64,000 nucleotides of DNA from Hyaloperonospora brassicae (Eukaryota > Oomycota > Peronosporomycetes > Peronosporales > Peronosporaceae): contig CANTFL010000483.1 of NCBI GenBank assembly GCA_947650285.1, positions 1-64,000 on the forward strand, in the 5' to 3' direction. A program made the translations under genes and the position numbers. The stretch's first letter is position 1. Each line of letters begins with the position of its first letter. Positions 9,557 to 21,700 of the stretch are shown one piece after another. The notes below the pieces were generated by a model that had not been told where the DNA came from, made no database searches, and worked only from the letters and a program-made list of their open reading frames with translations.

Positions 9557-10562
9557 ATGTACGCAGCTGTAGAAGCCTTATTTCCGTGTCCGACCAATCT
9601 TCCCCTTGTGGACCAGCAAGGATTGTTCGGGGTGAACGATTGGGGTAACGCCGGTGGTCAGGGCGGCACGCCTAGGCTCGGCGGTATACTGGCCCAGACC
9701 CTATTACGGGCTTCGATGCTGGAAAGCGCGGAGTTTTCAAGAACGTGTGGGGCCCTATGGGTATACCCACACCCGACAGCCTCGCACCTGGTCCAACTGG
9801 AGCTGACATACCTGTGGGCACTATCCTGCCCAATCCGTATAACCAATGAAATTAGGGCATCTACGGGAACAAGGTAAGTATGATACGCATCCACCTATTG
9901 GCGCTATTGGCCGCCAGGGACCGTACCCTCCCCAGTCTTCCCAACATCCAACCGCAGCAAGAGTACGCTAGCCCGAGCAACTACGAGAACTACGATCCCA
10001 TAAAAGATGATGATGCATATGGCACCATCGACGCTCGGCACATGTTTGCTTCGGCTATCTTTGGCGTCATTCCCGGTGCACCGGCCCCAATGCCTGGGGC
10101 TCGACGTGTCGGGGCAAGCGCACGCTCCACGATTACTGCTACCCGTCAAACAAGTTGTACTTCCACGCGTCGTACATCGAGCTGGAGCGACCACACCCAG
10201 CAGCAGCAGATTCCTCCAGCCCAAGCCTCCATGGATCAAGCGCCGCCTTCGCAACAACATCTCGCGAAGGTCAAAAGGGGTCTGCTCAATGTCTCATTTG
10301 GCGCACCCGTAGCTCCACAAGGACCAGTTGCGTTCCAGCAGCCACTGCCGCCACTAGAGCACCGCCAGCCGCAGATAATGGCACCGCAAGAGGAGAAACA
10401 GTTGATGACGTACGCAGACCCGTTCGGAATGGGCCCACCGCTTTTACTCGCGCGTGTTCCCGAAGGCATCTCGCCAGCTGCTTCAATCAATCCTTCAACA
10501 GTATTATGCCGACCTTAATTAAGGCTGCAAAACAAGACGATTTGATAGAGACACGATGGTAG
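9557..10562 (+). pseudogene. Decayed Pro/Gly/Gln-rich gene fragment inside the transposon
   Basis: Coding-like plus-strand sequence switches between frames. The 9557-9877 frame is followed by the 9880-10518 frame, while the stretch that reads Y-P-S-N-K-L-Y-F-H-A-S-Y-I-E-L-E-R-P near 10140-10195 lies in the frame of the 10155-10562 ORF. The composition is rich in Pro, Gln, Ala and Ser. I do not recognise the family. It lies on the strand opposite to the transposase, between the left TIR and the SINE, and its GC content is higher than the flanks. A captured host gene fragment or a decayed second transposon ORF are both possible. Confidence 0.4.
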
Positions 10563-10750
10563 CTGGCAGCTATTTAGTAAGTAAACACCGGGCGCAAAAG
10601 GGCTAAAAATGTATTACGGGTTTTGCCGATCAATATACCGTATTACATTCCCCTATTCTACCCTAATTTTTAAAAAGGGTATTGTATTAGGCAGGGTGCA
10701 CTATAAATTCACATTTTTTTAAACAAAATAATTTCTCTCGGATAATAAAC

Positions 10751-10880
10751 GACGGCAGTGGTGGAGTGGTGTAGCAGGCTGTCAGTTACACAAAATCCGG
10801 GTTCAAATTTAGCAGCGAACGCACAGATAGGACCCCCGTAGGATGGATCTGGAACCGCCACGTAAGTCCTTTTATTTCAG
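10751..10880 (+). repeat. tRNA-derived SINE-like sequence
   Basis: The stretch starts GGCAGTGGTGGAGTGGTGTAG, which resembles a tRNA 5' half with an internal A box, and about 50 bp later holds CCGGGTTCAAATTTAGC, a good B box (GGTTCAAAT). The spacing between the two boxes fits an RNA polymerase III promoter of a tRNA-derived SINE, a class known from Phytophthora. It does not fold into a full tRNA cloverleaf by eye. No clear target duplication or tail was found, so the ends are approximate. It lies inside the DNA transposon, downstream of the transposase. Confidence 0.5.
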
Positions 10881-10952
10881 ATTTATTGCAATGCACAGAA
10901 GAAAAGAGCTGCACAAACAAAAATGAAAAGCGTCTATTCAACGAATCGATCG

Positions 10953-12245
10953 TCAGAACTCATCTGCAATATCAGCACCATCTACATCATTAGGGGGTTC
11001 TTCGTCAGCACTCACCCATTTACTCAGAAAGAGTCCACCGTACACGTCGTGCTTGACAATGTGACAGTCGCGGTAGTATACAGCGAACCCAGATGCGGCA
11101 ATTGACTTGCGGACATCATCGTTGGGGACAGCTTTCCATGAATTGCTGACCCACGCCACCACCTCCTCCACGCTCGGTGGCCGCGGATTTCCGTTCTTGG
11201 TGTACTGCACCCGATCAGATCTCTTCTAGTCGTCAATCACGCTCGATAGACAATCTGTAAACGACTTGAATATTCCAATGTCCCCTGTTTGCAGATACGG
11301 CGTTAGACCTCCAGGAATAACCATCATATCGATCTTATTGCTGATGCACTTCGCCATGACGTCATTCGCTATATGCGCTCGCATCGAGTCCCACACGATC
11401 CCTTTGCCGTCGCAGAAGTTCAGGAGCGCTGGAAACATCATGTCGATCCGCTTAATGAGAAGCTCACTGTTCATCCAGGCACGCTCTTGATACGCAACGT
11501 AAACCGCGCCGCTCTTCTAGATCGATTTTTTCGCGCCTTTCCAGATAAAAAAAGGTGACAGATTTGTCCCCGTGGCTGTGACGGTAAGCGCAACAGTGAT
11601 CCGCATCGAAGCGAACCCTGTCGACCGCAAAACGACATGACTTGCGCCGGTAATTACCGCAGTGGCGCGCCGCGGGTATTCAAAGAATACTGCCGTCTCA
11701 TCCATCAGGAGCGTGCCGCTGGGGATGAGCTCGCTCTTCTTTGATGAGAGGTACGTAAGAAATCGCACGGCACGCGCAGTGAGCTCGTCGTCACTTAGTA
11801 CGGTGAGGTTGGTCGTCCGTCGGAGAGAGAGGCCATAGCGAGTCATGAAGCGAGCGAGCCACTTGTCCGATGTGCAGAAGTCATCGTCGTCCAGCTCATC
11901 TTTAGCGAGCTCGCGTGCGGATACTCGAATCCACTGACGCGACACCTTTTTCCTCTTCGATATTAGGAAAACGATCTGATCATACAGGACATACTCTACC
12001 TCGCCAAGCCTTGGGTGTCTACCGCCACCTGTCACACGCAGCTGCAGCGCCGAAGAGTTCGTGATGGCTTCGCGGTTCTTCCACCAGTAGCGAATCTGGG
12101 CCCCTGACACTTGCCACCCTTGCTCCACTTGAAAGTGCTTCAATGCGCGCGTGGCAACCTCACCACCAGGACCTTCGATCCACTCGATCACTTCCCGCTT
12201 CTTAAGGTTGGTCTTATAAACGCGCCTGGGTGCCATGGTATGCAC
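10953..12245 (-). pseudogene. Pogo-like DDE transposase, frame interrupted by two TAG codons
   Basis: A single reading frame of about 430 codons runs from 12245 to 10953, broken only by in-frame TAG at 11517-11519 and 11226-11228. The N-terminus is basic with a helix-turn-helix-like segment. The CENP-B/DDE_1 catalytic core follows: LLMDETAVFFEY holds the first Asp, IVWDSMRAHI the second, and GGLTPYLQTGDIGIFKSF the third in the usual L-Q-x-x-D setting. The stops fall between the first and second Asp and after the core. Both stops share the context TAGAAGAG. A truncated product is likely; read-through cannot be excluded from sequence alone. Confidence 0.8.
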
Positions 12246-12509
12246 TAGAGGATGAAGGTCTTTAATGCGAAGAGAGCTTTATATCTAATGATTTAAGCGT
12301 ATGGAGGGTGAACGGGCTTTTCTAAGTAACCGCTACCAACTATTTATCGAAAGCAATAATTGGTTGAAAACGATTTTTACCATAACAATTCATGGTATAC
12401 TAATGGGTACGGTATAATACTGTTTGTGTACCTTAAAATATGGTTAGGGTATTATATTTGGACAGGGTATATTATGCGGCAGATCCCATTATTTACTATA
12501 CTTGTTGCC

Positions 12510-12717
12510 TCACTTCCTGCCTAACTTACTGCCTTTGTCTGGTTCACTTACTACTGTCTCGCTCTTCTTAGCAATCAAGCAGTTTCTTGTCCCATTTTGC
12601 AGTTAAGTATAATGTGGCTGACACTATATAGTGTTTTTTTATACTTGAGTTGAGTATAGTACTGGTTTTGGGACTTTTGTGCATTTGTGGTACTGGTTTT
12701 GAGATTTACTCTACATG
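12510..12717. repeat. Right terminal inverted repeat of the 9257-12717 transposon
   Basis: Inverted partner of 9257-9472. The transposase start codon at 12245 lies about 265 bp inside this repeat, so the repeat probably holds the promoter side of the transposase gene. Confidence 0.8.
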
Positions 12718-13349
12718 GTTTTGGCACATATGGTGTCAATGTGAAATATTATCTCAAGTGATAAATTCAACAGTATGACTCTTGCGAGTAATCAAGGATG
12801 GTATATTACGTTTGAAGGTAGTATTTGGCGCCACTGCACGATTGGTTGATAACGGCCACGATATCAACCAAATATTGCACAAATATCTTCCCGACGCGCG
12901 CAATAGGTGGTGAGCGAAATTACAAAACTTGAGTTTGTAAATGAGAAAGCTAAAAAAAGAGTCGTGTAACGGAATTGTGCGTCGGCTACTAATCGGTTAG
13001 TTTGTGTTGGATACACCAATGAGAAAATTCTCTGGATCCCAATATCGGCAAGTCCTTATTCGTTTATGGGGGCTGATACGTGTTAGCCACCGGACATGGG
13101 ATCCTCTGATAGTACTGATTTAGGACAAAATTCTAGTTCATGAATGTTTCAGGTATGGTGTTTACAGCAACATTAAGTTCAGCCCCCCTTCTGATCTTCT
13201 GACACCCTGCCTTTCTAAGTCTTGCGCTGTGACCGCTAAGAGTAAGATATCTTTACAAAACATATGTTATTGGGCACTTAGTGCCGTGTGATCTTCTGAA
13301 TCGCTTGTTCCGTAATAGGACTCAATAGCTCTAAAGCTTGTGTACATCT
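12718..13349. other. Non-coding spacer, possible start of an old LTR
   Basis: No ORF or motif of note. A TGTAACGG block at about 12964 matches the 5' end used by the Gypsy LTRs elsewhere in this window, and the sequence CCCCATTACA ends at about 13826, so 12964-13826 could be one decayed LTR. I cannot align its first 400 bp to any other LTR here. Confidence 0.3.
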
Positions 13350-13826
13350 TTAAGTCTAAATGTTGTGGAGCTACACAGCCTATTAAGCCAGAGGAAGACT
13401 TAACGCTCTACGAGCAACTTTGGTTCAAAGAACCCGAATAAGAGAGTCAACAAGCTCAGAGAGCTTACGGTCACTGTTCCAGGGGACCAAACGATTCAGA
13501 AAATCACAGCACAGATTGCTCTAAGAGTAGCTGCCTTAGCAAGGCGTATGCTAGACTCTTAAACGATCGCAAGACGCCTTTGAAAGGCACATGTCTTTCG
13601 CAGATCAAAAGAGGAGCTGAATTGTGTTTCTTCTTTTATTGAAAGAACACTTAAAAAGAACGTACTTAATATAGACATTTATGTTTTAGTTAATACATCC
13701 TAAAAGATCGCGTAATTTGGTGGCTGACACACGTCATCCCTCAACAACTATTTCGGTATTCGAATATCATTTTGAGTGTGACTCCATCCCTAGTGTAACC
13801 CACACACGTTGTGTAACCCCATTACA
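13350..13826 (+). repeat. Decayed LTR-like repeat, copy 1
   Basis: The stretch is alignable in the same orientation with 55190-55684. Shared blocks include TTAACGCT-ACGAGCAACTT, GGACCAAACGATTCA-AAATCACAGCACAGA, GCTAGACTCTTA, CAAGACGCCTT and GGCTGACACA-GTCA-CCCTC. Both copies end close to a TTACA. It lies just upstream of gag-like sequence in the same orientation, so it is probably the 5' LTR of relic A. Confidence 0.55.
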
Positions 13827-14013
13827 CTATATTTACTTTGTTCTTTAGGACTAAATAGATTTTATGGCATTCAACTGGTTCCATCGAACTAAGTGGGTTT
13901 AAAGACTTATCAGCCTTCATTTGAATTATAGGCCAAGGTAGATCCGCTACGCAATAATACTATAAATTATAAGAGCCTTAGCTCTACAAAATATTCATGT
14001 TCACTTTTGTCTC

Positions 14014-15180
14014 ATGTTTAGTAGTTCTTGCTTGGATTGTTCACTCCCTCTTCACATAAGCTGCTCGTGCGGTTCGAAGCGCGCACGACCTTCTGTTTCG
14101 GTACAAAAAAGTGCCCGCTGGAGGAATCTTCCCTTGTCACTGGACGATTCCTCCAGCTTTATCATGTCAGATGACAAGACGACTTCTACGCCACAGGCAT
14201 CACCTTGCCCTGCTTTAGCGAGTTCAAAATGGAATGCGGTTGAACGAATGAGTTATTCTCCTATTGGCATTGTCATTAGTGCCATTTTAATGTCTCTTGA
14301 TAGAGGCAAACCACATGCCATTAACAACAGGTTTATCTGTGAGGAAGTTGCTGCCGAAAAGTAAAGGTATCCTTGCAAGTGGAGCAAGGCTATCAACATG
14401 CTTATCGATTAAGATCACTGGGTGCTTAGCGGACAGAGATGTATAGCCAGCAGGAATAAATTCCTTTAAGGGAAGCTGAAGCGCGTACGTCGACCCGAAA
14501 GCTTCAAAGAGTGGCCTCTGCAATTTAAGAAGTCGAAGATGGCAACCATTTGGATAATTAGTCGAGTTATACGAGGCTATAAGTGCTCGTCGCATCTTCG
14601 CCGACAAAAGGCAAGTCAAAGTATCCCTAGTTAAATTGGCTGGAAAATTAAGCCTTCAGTCTTAGGGATCAATTTTCACGGCCCAGATGCATTTTTGTCG
14701 TCAGAGGTCTTTAAAAAAGATTCAGACAGAAGCTCAAGACACCTAGAGTCGAGGTATCAACTCGTGCTCATTTTTTCTCTCGTACGGGGTAAATTGGATG
14801 TGAAGGCTTATATGAAGCACATTCGATACCTTTTGGGTCGCAAAAATACCAACGAGATTGATGAATACAATTAAATTATTTATTCCAACAAGGTCTTGCG
14901 GTTGACCTTGTCAAGACTTACATGTTACGTCTATAAGCTGGAGTAACTAGAACAAGTGATACAAGTGAAGGTCCACGAAGCATTGAGCTTGAGAAAGGCT
15001 TAAGCTTATTCTTCTTCCTATATTTTATCGATTACACATGAAATGAAAAAAATACGGGTCTAATAGACCCACGATAGTTGAAAATTAATCTATCCACTCT
15101 TGGGTATACAATGAACTGCAGATATGCAATCGTTGTCACTTGGATAGACACGACGCATATGAGTGCTATTCCCAAGCTTA
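14014..15180 (+). pseudogene. gag: gag remnant of relic A
   Basis: The 14014-14364 frame contains W-N-A-V-E-R-M and a following M-S-L-D-R, matching WGAVERM and ESLDR of the intact Gag (43696-42542). Around 14700-14850 the sequence reads like the Gag capsid block (V-F-K-K-D ... V-K-A-Y-M-K-H-I-R-Y), matching VFRSLDDF and VHAYAQHIRL. Near 15110-15170 a CNRC-x4-H-x3-YEC knuckle remnant is visible. Frames shift several times, so no functional protein is expected. Confidence 0.7.
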
Positions 15181-15429
15181 TTATTACATACAAAAGTTCC
15201 TAAATACCTTTTGGCAGCCAAGAAGGGACCACTATGTTCGTCCGACAATGTCGCAAAACTGCAGTAACGGGTGTAGCGCGAAAATTGGTCGAAGTCTGTA
15301 GAAGTAGGTTTCTCTGCTGATCGAGAAAGTCAATAGAATTTACAGGCCTCTTGACACAATTTGCTCCGAACACATAGTCTTTATGTGTTACTTGCTTCGG
15401 TGATGATTTTTCTGTCATCACTTGAAGAT

Positions 15430-15720
15430 AGAAGTGGTTAAAGACTTGTCACTTCTTTTTTGTGCTGACTGTGGGGCGTCGAACAATGTTTTTGTCTCTA
15501 GTATCTATAAGATCGCAGATTTAGACTTATGAAGTGCGATATTCCTCTTACGAGCCTGACGGTGTGCTTTTTAGCAGGGGATTCCGTAACAGTGTAGCAA
15601 CGCGCAGTAAAATCAGCCTGAATACAAAGTGCTCACAGGAAGGAGATGGATTAATCGTGCTAGATTTGGATAAACGCTCACACCATCATTATCCTATCAT
15701 AGATTAGAAGATACGAGACA
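15430..15720 (+). pseudogene. Retropepsin remnant of relic A
   Basis: A short plus-strand stretch encodes D-C-G-A-S-N-N-V followed by D-I-P-L-T-S-L-T-V, matching the DCGASNNFV and DIPLTRMTV blocks of the intact pol protease. Stops and frameshifts surround it. The 400 bp that follow (15720-16120) hold no clear similarity. Confidence 0.6.
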
Positions 15721-16120
15721 TAAATTATCTGGCAGCATCGATGCGTGAAGATTCCTTCCACTTGTTGATTAGATGGCAATCTGATGAACGTCTTGAGCGT
15801 TCACGAGTGCGTTGATCTTTTAAGAAGGGATTGCGATGACTTCACTCGTAGTTTGATCGGTAATGCGCCTGTACAAGAGCTCGGTGTAGTTATATACTAA
15901 ACTGTGAACCAGGCGGACGGTAAATGTGTTTAGACACAGGCAGTGACAAAGGTTCATCCGATCCAGTTATGCCAAGTAGACGGAAAAATGAACCCGTAGC
16001 AGGCTTCATATAGGAGAATAACCCACAATTGTTCAGACGCGGCAACAGACTGAAATAACGTCATCTGAAAGGCTGAATCTGAAACGTAATATTGACGCGA
16101 TAATACGTCCTATATAGTAC

Positions 16121-16618
16121 GAGTGAATAAGTATGCAGGAGCCCCATTAAAATAGTGTAATGGTAATATTATTGAAACACACTGAAAGTCTAGACTACTG
16201 AAGAAATAAGTGTCGGCCCTTGAACAAGCGGTCTGATAGAACCGTCGAAATAACTTTGGAGATAGTTCAATTGCCGATACTTGAATCTTACCGGTTCTTG
16301 CGAGATCTGCGTAGTGGCAAGGTCACACATATTTGCGTGCATGTCGCAGAAGACGCAAACGTCACCGAAATGCGATCGGTGGCGATGTTTGATGAATACT
16401 AACGGGTTTCAGCAGCTCATCAATCAGCGAAATTGGCCTCGATGAGAAGACTCGTATTAAGCGATAGACGTCTTTAACTTCTGATTCGATTTTACGCGAA
16501 TCCTTGGTATGAAATTAAGATGTTTTAATGATGTTCCATGAAGCAGTGGTAACTGACCCATGAACAGGTACAAGTGATCGAAAATTTCCTTGCCGATCGC
16601 TCAGCAGCGACACATGGG
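16121..16618 (+). pseudogene. pol linker remnant of relic A (left arm of the inverted duplication)
   Basis: The 60-codon frame at 16220-16402 contains RFLRDLRSGKV-ICV, identical in spacing to the intact pol at about residues 337-352, followed by the E-D-x-x-V-T-x-x-R-S block. The segment ends in the RT N-terminal region where element B is inserted. It has a near-identical inverted copy at 51890-52387, including an identical 60-residue frame. Confidence 0.8.
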
Positions 16619-17051
16619 TGTAACGGGTTACCGAAAGCTACGAACTGGACCACCAGCGCGGAGTCAATGCTCAATGACAACAGTGAATTTCAGTTCCCTG
16701 ATACCTCTATACACTGTAAAGAGGAAGGATAAACGACTAAGGCAAAGACTATGGTCGTAGAAAAAGTAAAACTGTTATTTAATATAATTAAGCCTAATAT
16801 ATCTGTGCTTAATTTGTCCTAGATCAATTATACCATCATAAATAAACGTATCATGACGTCTACCCACCACCTGCGCGCCTCGCAGCGATTGGTGGCTTAA
16901 TAAAACACAATATCAACCAATGGGTAGACCTTTGGTTCATCTCGACAATTTCACAGTACTAAGTGCTATTGTTAAGAGCATTTTCACATAATCTTTTCGT
17001 TATTACCATTTATCATAATGGTGATTTCATGAAACGGGCTATTACGGTACA
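16619..17051 (-). repeat. Element B 3' LTR (left copy)
   Basis: The LTR starts TGTAACGGGTTACC and ends near ATTACGGTACA, a decayed form of the family end CCCCGTTACA. Diagnostic bases distinguishing it from the right LTR include GGGTTACC, TACGAACTGG, AGCGCGG and ATGCTC near the start, and TACACTGTAAAG, CCTAGATC and ACAATTTCAC further in. A C-rich stretch (polypurine tract on the minus strand) follows at 17052-17072. Confidence 0.85.
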
Positions 17052-17180
17052 TTAACCCCTCCCCCTTCACTAATCGTCACTATATAAGTATGTCAACGTT
17101 GTGGCTACCCATTGGGAAACATTGTTAAAGGGACCACTTGCTTAGTTATTGACATTTTCAGCTGACCTAGGCTCGCATAG

Positions 17181-18250
17181 TTAACACGTTTATCCGAGGA
17201 GCCTCAACGACGGCACATCATGTTACTGCACAATTCTCCGCTGCAGATGACTCGTCGTTTGATTCTTCATCTTTGCCTGCGTCATATGTTGCTGCAGGCG
17301 CACGTTGAATCACACCACGTTTTAACGATGACTTCGAAGTAAGGGTCACCTAATCTGTCGATTCCGACACGTCTGACTCGACAATAGCCTCAACGGCAGC
17401 CGGATTACCCGCTATGTCTCCCTTGATCTCTTTATTAAAGGCGACGCCGAAGGAACGGACTTGTAGCTTGCGTCACAGTATGGTCAGCAGTAATATAGAT
17501 GACGATGGTGAGTATGTATACTCATCATCACAGCCAAATATCGCGTCTACGCTCGAGTGTTTTGACGATGTCGCAAGTCATCGTCGTTCTTATAAGGTGC
17601 TACCAACGTTAAAACCATGTTGCATTGAAAGTTATTTAAGCCGTGGCGCTGTTCCGAACGGCTTATCGATAGCTTGTCTCACGCAACAAGCCAGCATAAT
17701 TGAATTCCAATTTTGGACGCGTGTGAGCTTCGACGCTTGACATCCAGCGCGAGCAACTTTCGCGATAAGAAATACTACTCTTCTAATTTTTCTGCAAGCC
17801 AGCATAGTAAATTGGCAATCACAAGCGCGATAGCTACTCGCTTTTGGCGGCATGGAATGCGTTCGTCCAAAATGTAAAGTGATTTGAACATGTTGCGTGG
17901 CTCCAAAATTTTGACGTGTTACGTATTAGATATAGAGACAAACGCCATCCAACGCAATAAATACCTGCACAGAATTATGCATGAGGCAGGTATTATATGT
18001 CTCTAATGAGGTGATCATTGTGCGAGGTGTGTAAGCAACTTTCAACCTACTTAAGCGGAATTTTTTTACATGAGCTTGCCCTGCGTTAGTGCTCATATTG
18101 CTGCTGAGAAGTGTGACGCGATTGCGAACTTGCAATTCGTCTGAATAAGCCAAAAGCGCGTATTTATAGATGTGCTCGAAGGTCCATCGGACGTGTCTCG
18201 TCATGCTGTCAGGCGAGAGCCTCAACATCTGTCATTAGCCTGTATCGAGA
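17181..18250 (+). pseudogene. Remnant of the Gypsy antisense ORF in element B
   Basis: The sequence aligns base by base with the start of the 487-codon ORF at 36672, for example around the CTGCAGG-GCACG, CGACACGTCTGACTCG and GACGATG-TGAGTA stretches and the later GTCTCACGCAACAAGCCAGCATAATTGAATTC area. Its start codon is lost and stops are frequent. It shows that the antisense ORF was already part of the family before element B decayed. Confidence 0.7.
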
Positions 18251-18729
18251 CTTTCACCTGTCATACGAAGGTGAATATCTCCGCCAGCGGAAAAGGCATC
18301 TTGTCCGCTCTCCGTTCTTAACGCGGTGATTCAAAAAAAGCTCCACGTAAAGGCGTCGAACTCCGTGCGAGTACAGCAGTGGCTTTGGTGTAGGCGCAAA
18401 GACTGGGTCCGACATAGCTACCGGGTCTGCAAAAGAGCTTTGGCCGCAATGACGGAGCTTTGATCAAGTTGAGAGGGGAGCGTGGAGCACGAGTACTATC
18501 GCCGTCATTAAGTCATGATGACGGCGCAAAGTCATCGTGCCGCTTGAAAGTAGGTCTGATTTGGCTTTGCGGTCGCTCATCTTGAGAACGAAGGCGATCG
18601 TCGTCTCCTGCGCGACGAGCTAGCGGCGGCCTATGCGAGAGTGCTTTGCTAAATGAACAACTAAATGTTTGTTTCGTGATCACAAGAGTATGTTGAAATT
18701 CCTTCATCATGCTGGTCGTCTCAATTCTC

Positions 18730-21700
18730 GAAAAAAACCTCGTACTTATAGCTCAGGAGTAACGCTCAACATATATTGTACGATGCGTGCGTATCATACG
18801 AGGTAGCTCGATCGTGTATGCATTGCCGTGGCGGACCAATACACGAAAGAAAACAATGTAATTTGACAGAAGTTTACTAATGCCGACATTAGTTGATGCG
18901 TGTCCAGGCCAGGTTTCCGTAGATATTTGTACTAAGTCCTTCATATTTAATGAGAGAACAAAGGCTCATCAATTCTTGGCTGCGGTCCGTATCTGACGGT
19001 TCAACGCGGGAGAGATGGAGTCCTGAACGAAATATACTACCGCCTCTCGAGTCATCAGGAACTTCTCTGATTACCTAACATTGTATCGCTCAGAGAGCTT
19101 AGTGCGCACTGCAGAAAAATTATTTCTCTTCTTCAGCGAGGGTACTTCGTTCTCGCTGGCATAGATATTGACGATGCTGAGATATTCAGCATATTCGTCA
19201 TCTCTAATGCAGCAGCAGAGTCGTTGCTACTGATGACGTCGTCGTCTTCGATATCGACATTTTCGACATCGGCATCAATCAGATCGGCGGGAGTGGATAT
19301 ACGTGATGAGCAAGAGCCAAAACGGTTTTTGCTCGAGCAATTCCCTCCCGCCCCCTTTGATCCAGAGTCACTCTGTATCAGGGCAGGAATACGTATGTAA
19401 AGTAATTCATTGACGTAGTACGGTTTATGCGTTGTAACGCATGCACGGAGTTGTTAATGGCTAATTCGACAATCGGCAAGAACATACTCCAACCCGAAAC
19501 AATGTGGGCGTTTCTTCTTATGATTTCTTCGAGGATTCAGTTGGCACTTTTTGTCTGACCGTTTGTTTCAGGATAATCAGTGGTTGTCGATAATAGCCGT
19601 ATTTTCAATGTGTGGAACACGGATCGCCTAAATTGTGTCGTGAACCGGAGTTTTGATCCGAAACTCTCAGCTCGGTCCCCGAGGTAAGCCTCGAAGTAAA
19701 AAAGTTTTTTGATGCAGCCATGCGCACATTCTTTTGCAGTGATTGACTCGAACACTGCAGCGAGATATATCATCTTGCTGAACCGATTGGAAAACAAAAG
19801 AATACCTTTGTTCAAATGACCAGCTTCTGGAAAACCGGAGAGGAGGTGTATTAAGACGTACTTCCAACAATCTGTCGGGACTATCGAGGTTGTATTGGCG
19901 CACGGGATACAGAATTAAGATTTGTCCGCTGACATAAATCGCAAGGAAGAAAGTACTAGCGTTCGAACTGATACTTTCAGATTATCAAAAGTCACGACTA
20001 ACCGCATGGTAAGTCTTCTCTCGGATACGATGCCTACCTGTTGGTGCACCGCGACATCAATCATAATTTGCTACCGCAAAGCATCATGAGAAAGAACGAC
20101 GACACGAGATGTATCATCGGCAATGGCTTTTTATTACAGCAACTCTTTGCAAGTCGCATATCGATGGAAGAAGGAGCGGTAAAGTGCCGTTTAATATGAC
20201 GAATATATCCGGAATGGATTCGCAACATGATCCATCACGCACAGGAGATAAGGATCTTCTACCTGTGCCTTCATCGTATCGTCGAGTAATGTTGCCTTGA
20301 CGACGGCACACAAACAGAAAGCGTCGCAGCAGTGAGCGTTGCCTAAATGTTGACGGGCGCAGTCGGCACGTAATCAGGTTGACGCGAGACCGCATCAGTA
20401 GCGCTGATCAGTAGTCCTGATATATATTACACGAAGCCGTTATTTTCCACCAAAAAAAGACATCCACCTCGCCATTTACTTACAAAAAAGTAGACTTTTA
20501 ATCAATGTTCGTAAAGAAGCATTTTAGTACAGACGACAAATGGCGTATCTTCTACGAGGTAGACGCGGATCTTAGTCAGTGTAAATTACATGGCATGTAG
20601 TTCCTTGGTATGCACCGGGTAATTACGATATCTGCTTGAAGCTGACGCGATTGATAGCAGATGAAGAATTATGTGTCGTCTGTGTAGCCCTTCATCGACG
20701 CACAGACCAATCTCATAATCCCTGGCCTCGCAGACCACATGGAATGTTTTTTCTTGATATGCATCGCCAGTATGGAAGATTTCATCAAGCTCTGCTTCAT
20801 ACCTTCAAAGAAACGCTGACGTTCACTATCCCATGACCGCTTAACATTTCTAATTAGTAAACAAGAAAGATGAACGGTCACCTCGGCGTAGCTGTGAGAA
20901 AACTTGTGCAAGTATGCCACTTGAACAAGTAGCATACGAATTCCACTGATAATAATTAAGCATAATTATTCAGTCGTGGCCTTGATCTTTTCGGGGTCAC
21001 AACGGGCGCCGTGCTTACCCACCCAATGAAGTTTTATTTTCCTAGCCGCACAAAACGGTTCTTGTAGTTTGCTGACATTTATTATTGCGCAAAGGTAAAT
21101 GAATTTGTCGGACGTGTGTTCTGTGATCCTGCAAGTCCGTCCAACCTTCGATATTCCGGCAATTGACAAACACATCGTCGAAATAGCTTGGTGAGAAATA
21201 TCGAACCGATCTCAACAGATTTGTCACACATCTGTTGAACGTTGCAGGGACGATACTCAGCATCAGTGGCATCACTAGATACTCCCAGAGAATTCTGTTG
21301 GATGCGCTGACTGCTTCGAACGGAATGTTTCATTCACGCATAAATATAAATATAAAAAACTGTCCATCATATTTATGGTCGAGAAGATTATAATCTGATA
21401 AATACCACTATATATACGTCCGTCCTCGGTATCGGCGTCTCAGGCGCACCTGTTGCACCAATTAATTGTTTAACGCATGCTCATTCCGCCACCGTCCTGT
21501 AACTGCTCGCAAACAGAAGTTGGGAGAGCTTAGATGTAAATTTTATTTCTTAACATGACCTGCAGCCAAGTGATCGAAAAGAACTAGCAAATCGCTAGTA
21601 CTTATCCACGAGGCAGTGTCTACTGCTTCATGACACAGTACTACAAGCCCTGTTTATGATTAATCTCATATCGTGTGAATTTTGTCTTAGACAACTCGCA

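Larger units (their letters stand above)
9257..12717 (-). mobile_element. Pogo/Tc1-like DNA transposon with long terminal inverted repeats
   Basis: The sequences at about 9257-9472 and 12510-12717 are inverted copies of each other, with shared blocks such as AGTAAATCTCA, CAAAAGTCCCAAAACCAGTACT and GTACTCAACTCAAGTATAAA in left-end orientation. They enclose a minus-strand DDE transposase frame, a plus-strand decayed gene fragment and a tRNA-like SINE. Terminal bases and target duplication could not be fixed with certainty, though a TA dinucleotide lies close to each end. The two in-frame stops in the transposase and the divergence between the two ends suggest an inactive copy. Confidence 0.8.
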
